A DNA stretch of 64,000 bases, taken from contig NZ_AUDO01000008.1 in assembly GCF_000425505.1 (NCBI RefSeq), positions 1-64,000 on the forward strand, given 5' to 3'. The DNA is from Flavobacterium frigidarium DSM 17623 (GTDB taxonomy: Bacteria; Bacteroidota; Bacteroidia; Flavobacteriales; Flavobacteriaceae). The notes under the pieces are model-generated. The model made no database searches, was not told where the DNA came from, and saw nothing but the letters and a program-made list of their open reading frames with translations. The position numbers and the translations under genes are program-made. Shown here piece after piece: positions 56,547-64,000 of the stretch. Each line of letters begins with the position of its first letter. Positions within the stretch are counted from its first letter, which is position 1.

Positions 56547-57218
56547 ATGGCGTATATTTTAAATATTGAAACGGCTACAAAAAACTGCTCTGTTGCAATC
56601 GCAAAAGATGGTGAAGTTTTAATTTGTAAAGAGATTGCTGAGGAAGGATATTCACATGCAGAACGTTTGCATGTATTTATCGAAGAAAGTTTGCAAGCGG
56701 TGGGTATAGAATATAATGATTTAACGGCAGTTGCGATTAGTCAAGGACCAGGCAGTTATACAGGTTTGCGTATAGGGGTATCGGCAGCTAAGGGGCTTTG
56801 TTACGCGTTATCGATACCACTAATCGCAGTAGATACTTTGGAGTCGCTAGCAGTCCAAGCAGATGTAAAAGATGGTGTTGTGATTCCTATGATAGATGCT
56901 CGTAGAATGGAAGTATATAGTGCTGTTTTTTCCTCAGAAGGCTCAATGATGAGAAATGTATTAGCAGAGGTTATTACTGAGGAATCTTTTAGCGATATTC
57001 AAGAGAAAATATACTTTGTAGGTGATTGTAATGAAAAATGTAAAACAGTCTTAACAGCTGATAAATTCACATTCTTAGATGTTGTCAAATATCCATCTGC
57101 TAGAGAAATGGCAAAAATAAGTCAAGAGAAATTCATCAATAATGAAACTGTAGACGTGGCTTATTTTGAACCATTTTACCTTAAAGATTTCATGATTACC
57201 GCCCCTAAAAAGAAGTAA
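56547..57218 (+). CDS. tsaB: tRNA t6A biosynthesis protein TsaB
   Basis: A 223-aa ASKHA-fold partner of TsaD and TsaE in making N6-threonylcarbamoyladenosine in ANN-decoding tRNAs. The start LNIETATKNCSVAIAKDG and the SQGPGSYTGLRIGVSAAKGL segment are typical; TsaB itself has no catalytic site. Its stop abuts the stop of the convergent MscS gene without a gap. Confidence 0.94.
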   Translation: MAYILNIETATKNCSVAIAKDGEVLICKEIAEEGYSHAERLHVFIEESLQAVGIEYNDLTAVAISQGPGSYTGLRIGVSAAKGLCYALSIPLIAVDTLESLAVQADVKDGVVIPMIDARRMEVYSAVFSSEGSMMRNVLAEVITEESFSDIQEKIYFVGDCNEKCKTVLTADKFTFLDVVKYPSAREMAKISQEKFINNETVDVAYFEPFYLKDFMITAPKKK

Positions 57219-58052
57219 TTATTTAGCAGAATTACTCTGGGAAAATTCTTTAACAAATGGTTGTATCGAAATTCCTGCTTTATCAAATGCTTCTTTGCAA
57301 TCTTCTAAAGTTTGTGTAAATACCATTCCAAAATCTTCATTATTTGCCCAAGGTCTTACAGCCAAATCTATAGCGCTATCCGTTAAGTTCTTTACAAAAA
57401 CTTCTGGTTTAGGAACCTGCAGTACTTTTGGATTGTTATTCAAAATATCGAGTATAATATTCTTCGCCATTTTAATATCTGAATCGTAAGAAATGGAGAA
57501 AGTAAGATCTGCACGTCGGTATTTTAATAAGGAATAATTAATTATAGTTCCATTCGATAAAATCCCATTTGGCACAAATACCGTTTGATTATTTGCTGTT
57601 GTCAACTTGGTTACAAAAATTTGGATTTCATTTACAGTAGCTATTATGCCTTGTGCCTCTATAGTATGGCCTACCTTGAACGGCTTAAATAAAATGATTA
57701 ACATTCCTCCAGCGAAGTTAGACAACGATCCTTGCAATGATAAACCTATTGCTAATCCCATCGCTCCTAATATGGCAACAAACGATGAGGTTTCTATACC
57801 TAACTTAGAGATGAAGGTAACAAACAACAAGATTCTCAAAGCCCATAGTAATATGTCTGCAAGAAATTTAGTCAAAGTAGGGTCTAAATCCCTCTTCACC
57901 ATAATGCGTCTAATCAATCTGTTTATGAGACGAATCGCATACAAACCAATTATTAATATTAAAAAGGCCGTAATCAATTTAGGAGAGTAAGCTAAAAACT
58001 CTTTGAAGTAAATATCAATATATGTCGCAAGAGAAATTTTGTTGAAATTCAT
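57219..58052 (-). CDS. MscS-family mechanosensitive channel
   Basis: A 277-aa small-conductance channel with three transmembrane helices (about 20-45, 63-85, 90-125). The pore helix TM3 reads GAMGLAIGLSLQGSLSNFAG, with the Gly/Ala packing pattern of MscS, followed by the beta domain (PFKVGHTIEAQGIIATV) and a cytoplasmic alpha/beta domain. It would open under hypo-osmotic stress. Size is close to E. coli MscS. Confidence 0.93.
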   Translation of the reverse strand: MNFNKISLATYIDIYFKEFLAYSPKLITAFLILIIGLYAIRLINRLIRRIMVKRDLDPTLTKFLADILLWALRILLFVTFISKLGIETSSFVAILGAMGLAIGLSLQGSLSNFAGGMLIILFKPFKVGHTIEAQGIIATVNEIQIFVTKLTTANNQTVFVPNGILSNGTIINYSLLKYRRADLTFSISYDSDIKMAKNIILDILNNNPKVLQVPKPEVFVKNLTDSAIDLAVRPWANNEDFGMVFTQTLEDCKEAFDKAGISIQPFVKEFSQSNSAK

Positions 58053-58181
58053 AAACTGTTTTGAGAATGTTTCTTAAAAGAAAGTGATAAGTGCTTGATG
58101 GCAAAAATACAAATTAATCCCACTTCATAATGACGTTGCTTGGTTTGTTGTACTATTTTTTTTGCGCAACAAATGTCATAA

Positions 58182-58211
58182 AAAAAGGCGCTTCGATTGA
58201 AGCGCCTTTTT
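58182..58211 (-). terminator. Bidirectional intrinsic terminator after dodecin
   Basis: A 13-bp stem AAAAAGGCGCTTC/GAAGCGCCTTTTT around GATT, 17 bases after the dodecin stop on the minus strand. Confidence 0.9.
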
Positions 58212-58227
58212 CTGCGTATTATTAAAA

Positions 58228-58428
58228 CTACTCTATTTCGAAAGTGATTTTTACATTGACTCTAAATTCTGCAACTTTATCGCCTTTAACTGTTGCGCTT
58301 TGCTCTTGAACATATACAGATCTAATGTTTTTTACTGATTTGGCTGCTTTAATCACAGCTTGTTGTGTTGCATCTTCCCAGCTTTTATTAGATCCTGATA
58401 ATACTTCGATAACTTTTAATACAGACAT
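58228..58428 (-). CDS. Dodecin, flavin-binding protein
   Basis: A 66-aa small protein that assembles into a hollow dodecamer storing flavins. The sequence runs VLKVIEVLSGSNKSWEDATQ, then KAAKSVKNIRSVYVQEQSAT, and ends in FRVNVKITFEIE, in full accord with the dodecin family, including the Trp that stacks on the isoalloxazine ring. It is monocistronic with its own promoter and terminator. Confidence 0.93.
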   Translation of the reverse strand: MSVLKVIEVLSGSNKSWEDATQQAVIKAAKSVKNIRSVYVQEQSATVKGDKVAEFRVNVKITFEIE

Positions 58429-58453
58429 AATTTTGGTTTTTTTGGTTAAAAAC

Positions 58454-58484
58454 TAAAATTACAAATTTTCGAACAATAATCAAA
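58454..58484 (-). promoter_or_regulatory. Promoter of the dodecin gene
   Basis: On the minus strand TTTG (58484-58481), 19 bases, then TAATTTTA (58461-58454), which matches TAnnTTTG in seven of eight positions. The ATG follows after 25 bases. Confidence 0.5.
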
Positions 58485-58529
58485 ATGTCAACCGTTGTTT
58501 AAAAGACTATCTATCTATTAATGATGCGA

Positions 58530-59429
58530 TTAAGCGTTTAAAGCTTCAACGTTAATTTTTTCGTCATTCAGCATGCTTTTCAACATGTTTTCGATTCCGC
58601 TTTTTAATGTAAAGGTTGACGATGGGCATCCACTACAAGCACCTTGTAATACAACTTTTACCGTTTTTGTTGTTTCATCAAAAGAGTCAAAAGCGATGTT
58701 TCCACCATCTGCAGCGACAGCAGGCTTAACATACTCCTCAAGGATATTGATAATTTTTTGAGATGTTTCGTCTAACGAATCAAATTTTTCATCTTTGGTT
58801 TTTTCTTCTACGGCAGTTGGTTTAATTAAACTCTCGTCTAATACTGTACCACCGTTTTCAATATACTGTTTAATGAAACTTCTTAACTCTAAGGTGATTT
58901 CCTCCCAGTTGTTAACCTCATATTTTGTAACCGAAATGTAGTTTTCATCAATGAAAATTTCTTTTACATATGGGAATTTAAATAACTCTTTAGCTAAAGG
59001 AGATGGTCCTGTTTGATCAATATTCTTAAATTCTATTGCATTTTTAGTCAACATACGACTAACTACAAATTTCAAGGCAGATGGATTAGGAGTAGTTTCT
59101 CCATAAACAGTGATGGGTTGTTTCTTAACTTTGTTTTCGTCAACGTTAATTACTATTCCACCGTCGTTAAGGAAAGTCTCTATTTGTTCTGCAACTGCTT
59201 CTTTTACATCATCCCATTCAACGATGCTGTATTTTTCTACAGCAACAAAATTACCTGAGATATATACCGTTTTTACAAATGGAAGATAAAATAATTTTTG
59301 AGCTAATGGAGATCCTTTAGCTTCATCGATATTTTTGAATTCGAAACTCTCGTTTTTAGTGATAAAATCTTCTAGCTCAAATTTTAATATTGTAGGATTT
59401 TGAGTTTCCTTTATGGTGATCTTTGTCAT
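58530..59429 (-). CDS. Nfu-type iron-sulfur scaffold with duplicated N-domain
   Basis: A 299-aa protein with two consecutive Nfu N-terminal domains (about 2-93 and 96-190) and a C-terminal NifU domain (about 215-299). The repeats are clear: ITIKETQNPTILKFELEDFI against ITVYGETTPNPSALKFVVSR, and KGSPLAQKLFYLPFVKTVYI against GPSPLAKELFKFPYVKEIFI. The NifU domain has the cluster-binding C-x2-C in GACSGCPSS. It would transfer assembled Fe-S clusters to client proteins. The frame extends 16 codons further upstream; ATG 59429 is preferred as the homology begins there. Confidence 0.92.
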   Translation of the reverse strand: MTKITIKETQNPTILKFELEDFITKNESFEFKNIDEAKGSPLAQKLFYLPFVKTVYISGNFVAVEKYSIVEWDDVKEAVAEQIETFLNDGGIVINVDENKVKKQPITVYGETTPNPSALKFVVSRMLTKNAIEFKNIDQTGPSPLAKELFKFPYVKEIFIDENYISVTKYEVNNWEEITLELRSFIKQYIENGGTVLDESLIKPTAVEEKTKDEKFDSLDETSQKIINILEEYVKPAVAADGGNIAFDSFDETTKTVKVVLQGACSGCPSSTFTLKSGIENMLKSMLNDEKINVEALNA

Positions 59430-59641
59430 GACGTTATTGTAAATTTTTACAAATTTAGTGAAGTTATTTTCTACCAATAGCTATATTTGATATATAAATG
59501 AATAAATTAACTATTTTTCACATTTGACAGTAGTCTTAGTTTAAAAGGATGTCTGTTTGTGTGCGCTTTTTCAACACTAAAATGTGCTTTTGAATTCATT
59601 TTATTTTTAACAAATATTAACTCCTCTTCAATATAAAAATC

Positions 59642-60160
59642 ATGCTGATAAAAACTGTAAACGGTAAAACTCCTGTAATTCCTGAAGATTGTTATGTCGC
59701 AGAAAATGCAACTATCATAGGAGAAGTTACGTTTGGTACATCATGTAGTGTGTGGTTTAATGCTGTCATTAGAGGTGATGTTAACTTTATCAGTTTTGGG
59801 GGTAAAGTAAACATACAAGATGGTGCTGTTATTCATTGTACTTACAAAAAACATCCCACGATTGTAGGTAATAACGTTTCGATAGGGCACAATGCAATTG
59901 TTCATGGTTGCACAATTCACGACAATGTTTTAATAGGAATGGGAGCGATTGTTATGGATAATTGTGTCGTAGAGAGTAATTCGATTGTTGCTGCAGGTGC
60001 AGTTGTTACTCAAAATACGGTAATAACATCAGGGACTATTTGGGCAGGTGTACCCGCAAAAAAAGTGAAAGATATTGATCAATCAAATTTTGCTGGGGAA
60101 ATCGCTAGAATATCTGATAATTATGTGATGTATTCTAGCTGGTTTAAAGAGGAAGAATAA
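59642..60160 (+). CDS. Gamma-carbonic-anhydrase-like hexapeptide protein
   Basis: A 172-aa left-handed beta-helix protein of the gamma carbonic anhydrase/PaaY group. It shows the hexapeptide run from ENATIIGEVTFGTSCSVWFN onward, the conserved RGDV segment, and three candidate zinc-binding histidines in AVIHCTY and SIGHNAIVHGC. Most such bacterial proteins bind zinc, but carbonic anhydrase activity is often unproven. It stands alone, convergent with the LytTR gene, with 13 bases between stops. Confidence 0.88.
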   Translation: MLIKTVNGKTPVIPEDCYVAENATIIGEVTFGTSCSVWFNAVIRGDVNFISFGGKVNIQDGAVIHCTYKKHPTIVGNNVSIGHNAIVHGCTIHDNVLIGMGAIVMDNCVVESNSIVAAGAVVTQNTVITSGTIWAGVPAKKVKDIDQSNFAGEIARISDNYVMYSSWFKEEE

Positions 60161-60173
60161 CAATCTTTGCTAA

Positions 60174-60887
60174 TTATAATTTTATTTTTTCGAAAAATAA
60201 ACTTTTATAACTCTCACTAATAGGAATTCTCTTCTCGGCGATGATTACTTTATTTTTTTGTATCGATGTGACATGTTTAATATTGATAATGTAAGAGCGG
60301 TGTATTCTTGAAAACCCTTTTGAGGCTAGCTGCGCGTCCAATTTTATTAAACTAATCAGCGTCAAGATGTATTTGTTATCTGTGGTGTATATTTTTACAT
60401 AGTCCTTTAAACCTTCGATATATAAAATATCACAATAGTTCAATTTTACATTTTCATACTCTGCTCTTACAAACATAAAATCATGTGCTGTTTCAACAGC
60501 GGCAAGACTTGCAGGATTTGGCGTAGTTACCACGGGACTAAATAATTGCTGAGCACGCGTAACCGCCTTTAAAAACCGATTAAAGGGTATTGGTTTTACG
60601 AGATAGTCTACGGCTCCTAAATTGAATCCTTCGACAGCATAATTCTCATAAGCAGTTGTAAAAATAACTAGTGGTTTTTTATCGATCGCATTCAAAAAGT
60701 CAATACCTGAAAAATGAGGCATTTCGATATCAAGAAAAATCAAGTCTACTGGATTTTGATTGATTATAGCAATGGCATCGATAGCATTATTAAAAGTGTA
60801 AACGAGTTCAAGAGCTTCGACTTTGCTCACAAATTCCTTTATCAAGTCAACTGCTAGCGGTTCGTCATCAATGATTACACATCTCAT
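60174..60887 (-). CDS. LytTR-type response regulator
   Basis: A 237-aa regulator with a receiver domain (1-120) whose phospho-acceptor Asp lies in IFLDIEMPHFSG and acidic pocket in CVIIDDEP, and a C-terminal LytTR DNA-binding domain (about 140-237) starting at FMFVRAEYENVKLNY and with GFSRIHRSYIINIKHV. It is the last gene of the kelch-DUF4907-kinase-regulator operon, 34 bases after the kinase. Its likely targets are promoters controlled by this cell-surface signal, possibly its own operon. Confidence 0.93.
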   Translation of the reverse strand: MRCVIIDDEPLAVDLIKEFVSKVEALELVYTFNNAIDAIAIINQNPVDLIFLDIEMPHFSGIDFLNAIDKKPLVIFTTAYENYAVEGFNLGAVDYLVKPIPFNRFLKAVTRAQQLFSPVVTTPNPASLAAVETAHDFMFVRAEYENVKLNYCDILYIEGLKDYVKIYTTDNKYILTLISLIKLDAQLASKGFSRIHRSYIINIKHVTSIQKNKVIIAEKRIPISESYKSLFFEKIKL

Positions 60888-60921
60888 TTTGTTAGGTTTT
60901 AATTGTGGTAAAGATACTGTA

Positions 60922-62010
60922 TTAAGTATTGGGCTTTTTTACGGTATCAAGTTTTAACTTCAGGTTTGCAGTGTAATGGGTTTCAGTTTCTGAGATAATT
61001 AACTCGTGAGTGTTTGGATATAGTAAGTTCAGCCTACTTTGTATGTTGTTCATTCCTATTCCAGAATTGTCTGGATCCTTACTGTAATCTAGTTTTTTGT
61101 TTTCGATAAAAAAATCTAAATTATCGCTTTCAATTACAATTTTGATTTTTACATAAGCCACTCCTTTATAATCAGTACCGTATTTAAAGGCGTTTTCTAC
61201 AAACGAAATTAATAATAACGGCTCGATGTATTTTTCTCTAGTTTCGCCATGAACATTGATAAAAATATTCTCAATGTTATTAAGTCTTAACTTTTGGAGT
61301 TCGATATAATTTTTTAAATAATTAATTTCTTTCTCTAAAAAAACAGTTTGATTATCTGTTTCATATAACATGTAGCGCATCATTTCTGATAGAGTTACAA
61401 TCGCATCTGGAACCAAGTCTGATTTTTTATATGCAAGAGAATAGATACTATTCAAGGCATTAAATAGAAAATGGGGATTGGTTTGTTTGCGTAAATAGTT
61501 TAACTCAGTGGCATTTCGATTCGATTCGGCAAGAATTTTATTTTGCTGATTGATGTGAAATTCGGCTAATGTTCTGATTACTGTGCTTGCCGCCAAAATA
61601 AAAACGTAAAATAAGGATGGAATCAATTTAAAAAAGATGGGCGGTTTTCTTCTAAATCCTGGATTGTTTGCCATTCTATTTCTTGCCGCTTCCATCAACT
61701 CTCTAGGGATTTCCTTATTGAATTCTGGAGTAAGATAATGTATGTTAATCATGATTAGCAGGTACATTAAAACAGCAGTAATCAGTAAATAGAGTACGGT
61801 TTCTTTTTGTAAAAGTAATTTAGGAACTAGGTAATAATAATTTCCATAAAAAAGCATGATGCCTAGAGCCCATTGCATATAAAAATCAATATTGCCAAAT
61901 TTATTATTTTCATAATTTGGCAATAAAGCAATGATTATAACTAAACACCACAGTATACTATGTGTAAATAGACTGCTTGAAAAAGTGCTTTTTAATTTAT
62001 CTATTGTCAT
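60922..62010 (-). CDS. LytS-type sensor histidine kinase
   Basis: A 362-aa kinase of the His_kinase (LytS/YehU) family with four N-terminal transmembrane helices (about 15-35, 43-63, 70-92, 125-150) and little periplasmic domain. The phospho-acceptor His lies in QTNPHFLFNALNSIYSL and the ATP-binding motifs in ENAFKYGTD and SGIGMNNIQSRL. With no own sensor domain it may need a partner, for which the two lipoproteins encoded upstream are candidates. Its start overlaps the stop of the DUF4907 gene (TAATG). Confidence 0.93.
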   Translation of the reverse strand: MTIDKLKSTFSSSLFTHSILWCLVIIIALLPNYENNKFGNIDFYMQWALGIMLFYGNYYYLVPKLLLQKETVLYLLITAVLMYLLIMINIHYLTPEFNKEIPRELMEAARNRMANNPGFRRKPPIFFKLIPSLFYVFILAASTVIRTLAEFHINQQNKILAESNRNATELNYLRKQTNPHFLFNALNSIYSLAYKKSDLVPDAIVTLSEMMRYMLYETDNQTVFLEKEINYLKNYIELQKLRLNNIENIFINVHGETREKYIEPLLLISFVENAFKYGTDYKGVAYVKIKIVIESDNLDFFIENKKLDYSKDPDNSGIGMNNIQSRLNLLYPNTHELIISETETHYTANLKLKLDTVKKPNT

Positions 62011-62372
62011 TAAAATTTTATTGCTAAAGTTTTTAAATCACTCATTGTTATAGTAGGTGAACTATTTTGTTGCAATCTTTGAACTACTAAAGAACCAGTT
62101 TTTAACGCGTCATCTTCTGATTTGAAACTATGATTATTAGTTATAGCGGGAATGACAGTTTGCTTAATTATTATTTTGTCATCCTGCTTGATCGTGTAGC
62201 CCCATCCATTATCAACTTTTATGGCAGCCACTTTTAATGTATTATTGTCGTGGCAAGATAGGAAAATGAAAGTTACAAATAAGAGTTGTACTTTTATTGC
62301 TGTTGCTAATGAGAAAAACTTCTGATCAATTGACCAGAAGTTTTTTATTTTATTTTTAATTGTCATCATCAT
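62010..62372 (-). CDS. Small DUF4907-like lipoprotein
   Basis: A 120-aa protein, as read from the ATG triplet at 62372-62364. A hydrophobic signal core with lipobox (LLFVTFIFLSC, Cys about 40) follows an unusually long charged n-region; a start at the in-frame ATA 62297 (residue 26) would give a normal signal peptide. The mature part (VAAIKVDNGWGYTIKQDDK onward) resembles DUF4907, a family of small Bacteroidota proteins of unknown function. It overlaps the kelch gene by 17 bases and the kinase gene by one. A terminator-like hairpin lies within its first codons. Confidence 0.72.
   Translation of the reverse strand: MMMTIKNKIKNFWSIDQKFFSLATAIKVQLLFVTFIFLSCHDNNTLKVAAIKVDNGWGYTIKQDDKIIIKQTVIPAITNNHSFKSEDDALKTGSLVVQRLQQNSSPTITMSDLKTLAIKF
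62314..62346 (-). terminator. Terminator-like hairpin inside the kelch/DUF4907 junction
   Basis: An 11-bp stem AAAAACTTCTG/CAGAAGTTTTT (62314-62324 and 62335-62345), loop of 10, with A and T tracts on both sides, starts about 10 bases after the kelch stop codon on the minus strand. In form it is a classic bidirectional intrinsic terminator, but it lies inside the predicted DUF4907 frame. Confidence 0.7.
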
Positions 62373-63357
62373 TTTGTTCTTCTAATGGTTTAAATTCCCA
62401 TACATCATCATAGTATGCCGAACCAGCTCTACCTAATATTACAAAACCTCTTTGATTAATTGCAAAACCTGAAGCATCTGTCCTAGCAGAACCTTCAAGT
62501 GGCGTTTTTTCGTTCCATAAATCAGTAGATGGATTGTACTCCCAAATTGATTTTGAACTTTCTCCACATGCAATATATCCTAGACCATTCATAGAAAAAC
62601 CTACAGCGTTTGCTCTTGTAATTAAATAAGTATCGTGGTCATCTTCATCATCATCAAGATCTCTTTTTTTAGTCCACACATCAGTACTTGGGTCAAATTC
62701 CCAAAAGTCGACTTGATATACTCCATTGTTAATTCCTGTTCCTATATAGGCTTTATCATCAATCACAAAAACAGTTGCGTTACGACGTTTGTTACCTCCA
62801 AATCCAGTTACTAAAGTCCAAGAGTTTGCGGTGTCATCATATTGATAAAAGTCTTTAAGATAATTTCCATCATAACCAGTTCCAAAATAAGCTTTGCCAC
62901 CCACCTGAAACCCTACGGCTGAGTAACGCCCAGTACCTGAGAAATCTGTTTTTTGACTCCAACTATTGCTGTTAGGATCGTACTGGTAAAAATCACGTAA
63001 TTTATTTGTACCATCATATCCTAATCCTACATATCCTTTTCCGTTAAGTTCAAATGATGATGCGGCGCTTCTAGCAGGGCCCGTGAAATCTGCCTTTTGT
63101 TCCCAGTAATCACCATCTGAATTGTAGGCCCATAAATCATTAAGATATTCGTCACCAGTATATCCTGTAGCAATAAATGCATAAGAACCAATGACAAAGT
63201 TGGTGGCACTTGAGCGTGCAGGCCCGTCAAATGAAGATCTTTTAATCCAGTTTCCTAAGGCATCTTCAGTATCGTCATTACTACAACCTACAAAGGCAAT
63301 ACTGATAGAAAGTGTAGCAAACAGTAATCCTCTTTTTAATATATTCATATTCATCAT
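62356..63357 (-). CDS. Surface lipoprotein with six kelch repeats
   Basis: A 333-aa lipoprotein with lipobox ending IAFVGC followed by SNDDTED, which resembles the Bacteroidota surface-export signal for lipoproteins. Six repeats of about 48 residues follow, each with W-x-[KQ]-K, G-x-[AG]-R, GYVGLGYDG-like and DFYQYD-like parts and a closing W, enough for one six-bladed beta-propeller. Repeat 5 carries an acidic insert (DLDDDEDDHD). It is the first gene of the operon, whose next gene overlaps it by 17 bases. The start could also be the inner ATG at 63348 (MNILKRG). Confidence 0.85.
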   Translation of the reverse strand: MMNMNILKRGLLFATLSISIAFVGCSNDDTEDALGNWIKRSSFDGPARSSATNFVIGSYAFIATGYTGDEYLNDLWAYNSDGDYWEQKADFTGPARSAASSFELNGKGYVGLGYDGTNKLRDFYQYDPNSNSWSQKTDFSGTGRYSAVGFQVGGKAYFGTGYDGNYLKDFYQYDDTANSWTLVTGFGGNKRRNATVFVIDDKAYIGTGINNGVYQVDFWEFDPSTDVWTKKRDLDDDEDDHDTYLITRANAVGFSMNGLGYIACGESSKSIWEYNPSTDLWNEKTPLEGSARTDASGFAINQRGFVILGRAGSAYYDDVWEFKPLEEQNDDDN

Positions 63358-63390
63358 TTTTATTAATAGTTATATTTTAAACCTGTTGAG

Positions 63391-63409
63391 ACAAGAATCA
63401 TTCTATTGT
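63391..63409. promoter_or_regulatory. Imperfect dyad upstream of the kelch gene, possible operator
   Basis: ACAAGAATCATTCTATTGT reads as ACAA-GAAT-C-ATTC-TA-TTGT, a near-palindrome 34 bases before the kelch start. It could be a regulator site, but a single imperfect dyad in AT-rich DNA is weak evidence. Confidence 0.25.
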
Positions 63410-63672
63410 TTTCAAATCTTTATTCATATAAGAACTACTAGGTCGCCCCCCTTAAACGGGTTGAAGCAGTTGCTTATTTAATGAAAAAGACCATTATAGG
63501 TTCAAAAATAGATGCAATAAATATCCCAAAAAAAGAATATATATGGATGTGCTAATTATATAGACGAAGTTGTCATTAAATTAGATGAACTCGACTATCA
63601 TTGTTCAAATTGCAATCATCGTGAGATATTGGTCTTCGATAGACAATTTATCCTTATTGGTATAACTTATAA
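63410..63672. other. Intergenic stretch between two divergent lipoprotein genes
   Basis: No gene is recognised. A plus-strand frame at 63480-63551 encodes only about 23 residues and is probably chance. A GC-rich patch lies at 63442-63461. Confidence 0.4.
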
Positions 63673-63702
63673 TTTGGTTGAGGGAAAGGGCATTTATATT
63701 TG
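63673..63702 (+). promoter_or_regulatory. Promoter of the DUF4270 gene
   Basis: TTTG at 63673-63676, 18 bases, then TATATTTG at 63695-63702: full promoter match, 14 bases before the ATG. Confidence 0.7.
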
Positions 63703-63715
63703 TTCAAAAACGGTT

Positions 63716-64000
63716 ATGTATAAGCTTTTTTATCTCCTGATTTTAAGTGTGATTATCTCGTCGTGCAACTCTGACGTTGATACTGGGGAATTTGTAGTTG
63801 GTGCTGATTACTTAGCACTAAATAATAACGTAATTCAAATTGATACAGCTACAGTGGAGCTGTCTACTATTCGATTAGATTCGTTGGTGACATCTAGTCA
63901 GAGTAGAATTCTCGTAGGCTCGTATGTCGATCCTATTTTTGGTAAAATAAAGTCAGACAGTTACTTTCAGTTGTATGGCAATAGTTACGCTTTGTATACT
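63716..64000 (+). CDS. DUF4270 lipoprotein, N-terminal part
   Basis: The first 95 codons of a gene cut by the window edge. The protein has a lipoprotein signal (LLILSVIISSC, Cys about 16). The mature part holds IDTATVELSTIRLDSLVTS and ILVGSYVDPIFGKIKSDSYF, which fit the start of DUF4270 proteins, beta-rich surface lipoproteins of unknown function in Bacteroidota. Full members are about 450-600 aa. The short leader (14 bases after the -7 element) is worth noting. Confidence 0.75.
   Translation, partial: MYKLFYLLILSVIISSCNSDVDTGEFVVGADYLALNNNVIQIDTATVELSTIRLDSLVTSSQSRILVGSYVDPIFGKIKSDSYFQLYGNSYALYT

Noticed and set aside
63480..63551. Short plus-strand frame MKKTIIGSKIDAINIPKK
   Set aside because: Only about 23 codons, no promoter and no recognisable pattern.

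Overview
The window is AT-rich chromosomal DNA from a member of the Bacteroidota, most likely Flavobacterium or a close relative. The evidence is the gene content (alternative complex III with an aa3-type oxidase, the type IX secretion translocon SprA, DUF2723, DUF4270, DUF4403, LytS/LytTR pairs), the many promoters matching the Bacteroidota -7 element TAnnTTTG (several with a TTTG about 18-23 nt upstream), and the lack of Shine-Dalgarno sequences before most genes. Nearly all of it is core chromosome. The only clear mobile DNA is the end of an IS3-family element at the left edge (1-349).

Layout. 1-9162: IS end, polA, a membrane metallophosphoesterase, a thioredoxin-fold protein without cysteines, a polysaccharide deacetylase and a giant DUF2723 glycosyltransferase-like membrane protein. 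9350-14690: tRNA-Gln(TTG), then rimP-nusA-infB behind a terminator-like hairpin. 14691-15577: the longest non-coding stretch, ending in a structured RNA-like element and a strong bidirectional terminator; a SPOR-domain protein follows. 15967-27544: one respiratory operon, actABCDEF-coxBA. 27566-33372: ruvB, a second structured RNA-like element, queG, a CBS-domain protein, malic enzyme and ruvA. 33397-40572: sprA. 40610-42333: gcvH, a VanZ-like protein and deoC.

42555-47718: a second respiratory block with heme O synthase, two subunit III proteins, a subunit IV-like protein, then an operon with a cysteine-less Sco-like protein, a true SCO1/SenC copper chaperone, a DUF420 protein and a small CxxC membrane protein. 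The two blocks together supply a quinol-to-oxygen chain (quinol, ACIII, aa3 oxidase) with heme and copper insertion. 47723-56468: a DUF4403 lipoprotein and a six-gene MacB-type tripartite export cluster (ATPase, two permeases, adaptor, TolC-like channel, second adaptor). 56547-60160: tsaB, an MscS channel, dodecin, an Nfu-type Fe-S scaffold with duplicated N-domain and a gamma-class carbonic-anhydrase-like protein. 60174-63357: a tightly coupled minus-strand operon of kelch-repeat lipoprotein, DUF4907 lipoprotein, LytS-type histidine kinase and LytTR regulator, with a terminator-like hairpin inside it. The window ends in the start of a DUF4270 lipoprotein gene.

The best candidates for under-described biology are the kelch/DUF4907/LytS/LytTR operon with its internal hairpin, the two structured RNA-like elements (15429-15495 and 28606-28683), the hairpin in the rimP leader, and the Sco-like and thioredoxin-like proteins that have lost their cysteines. 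All functional calls come from reading motifs; no database search was possible.
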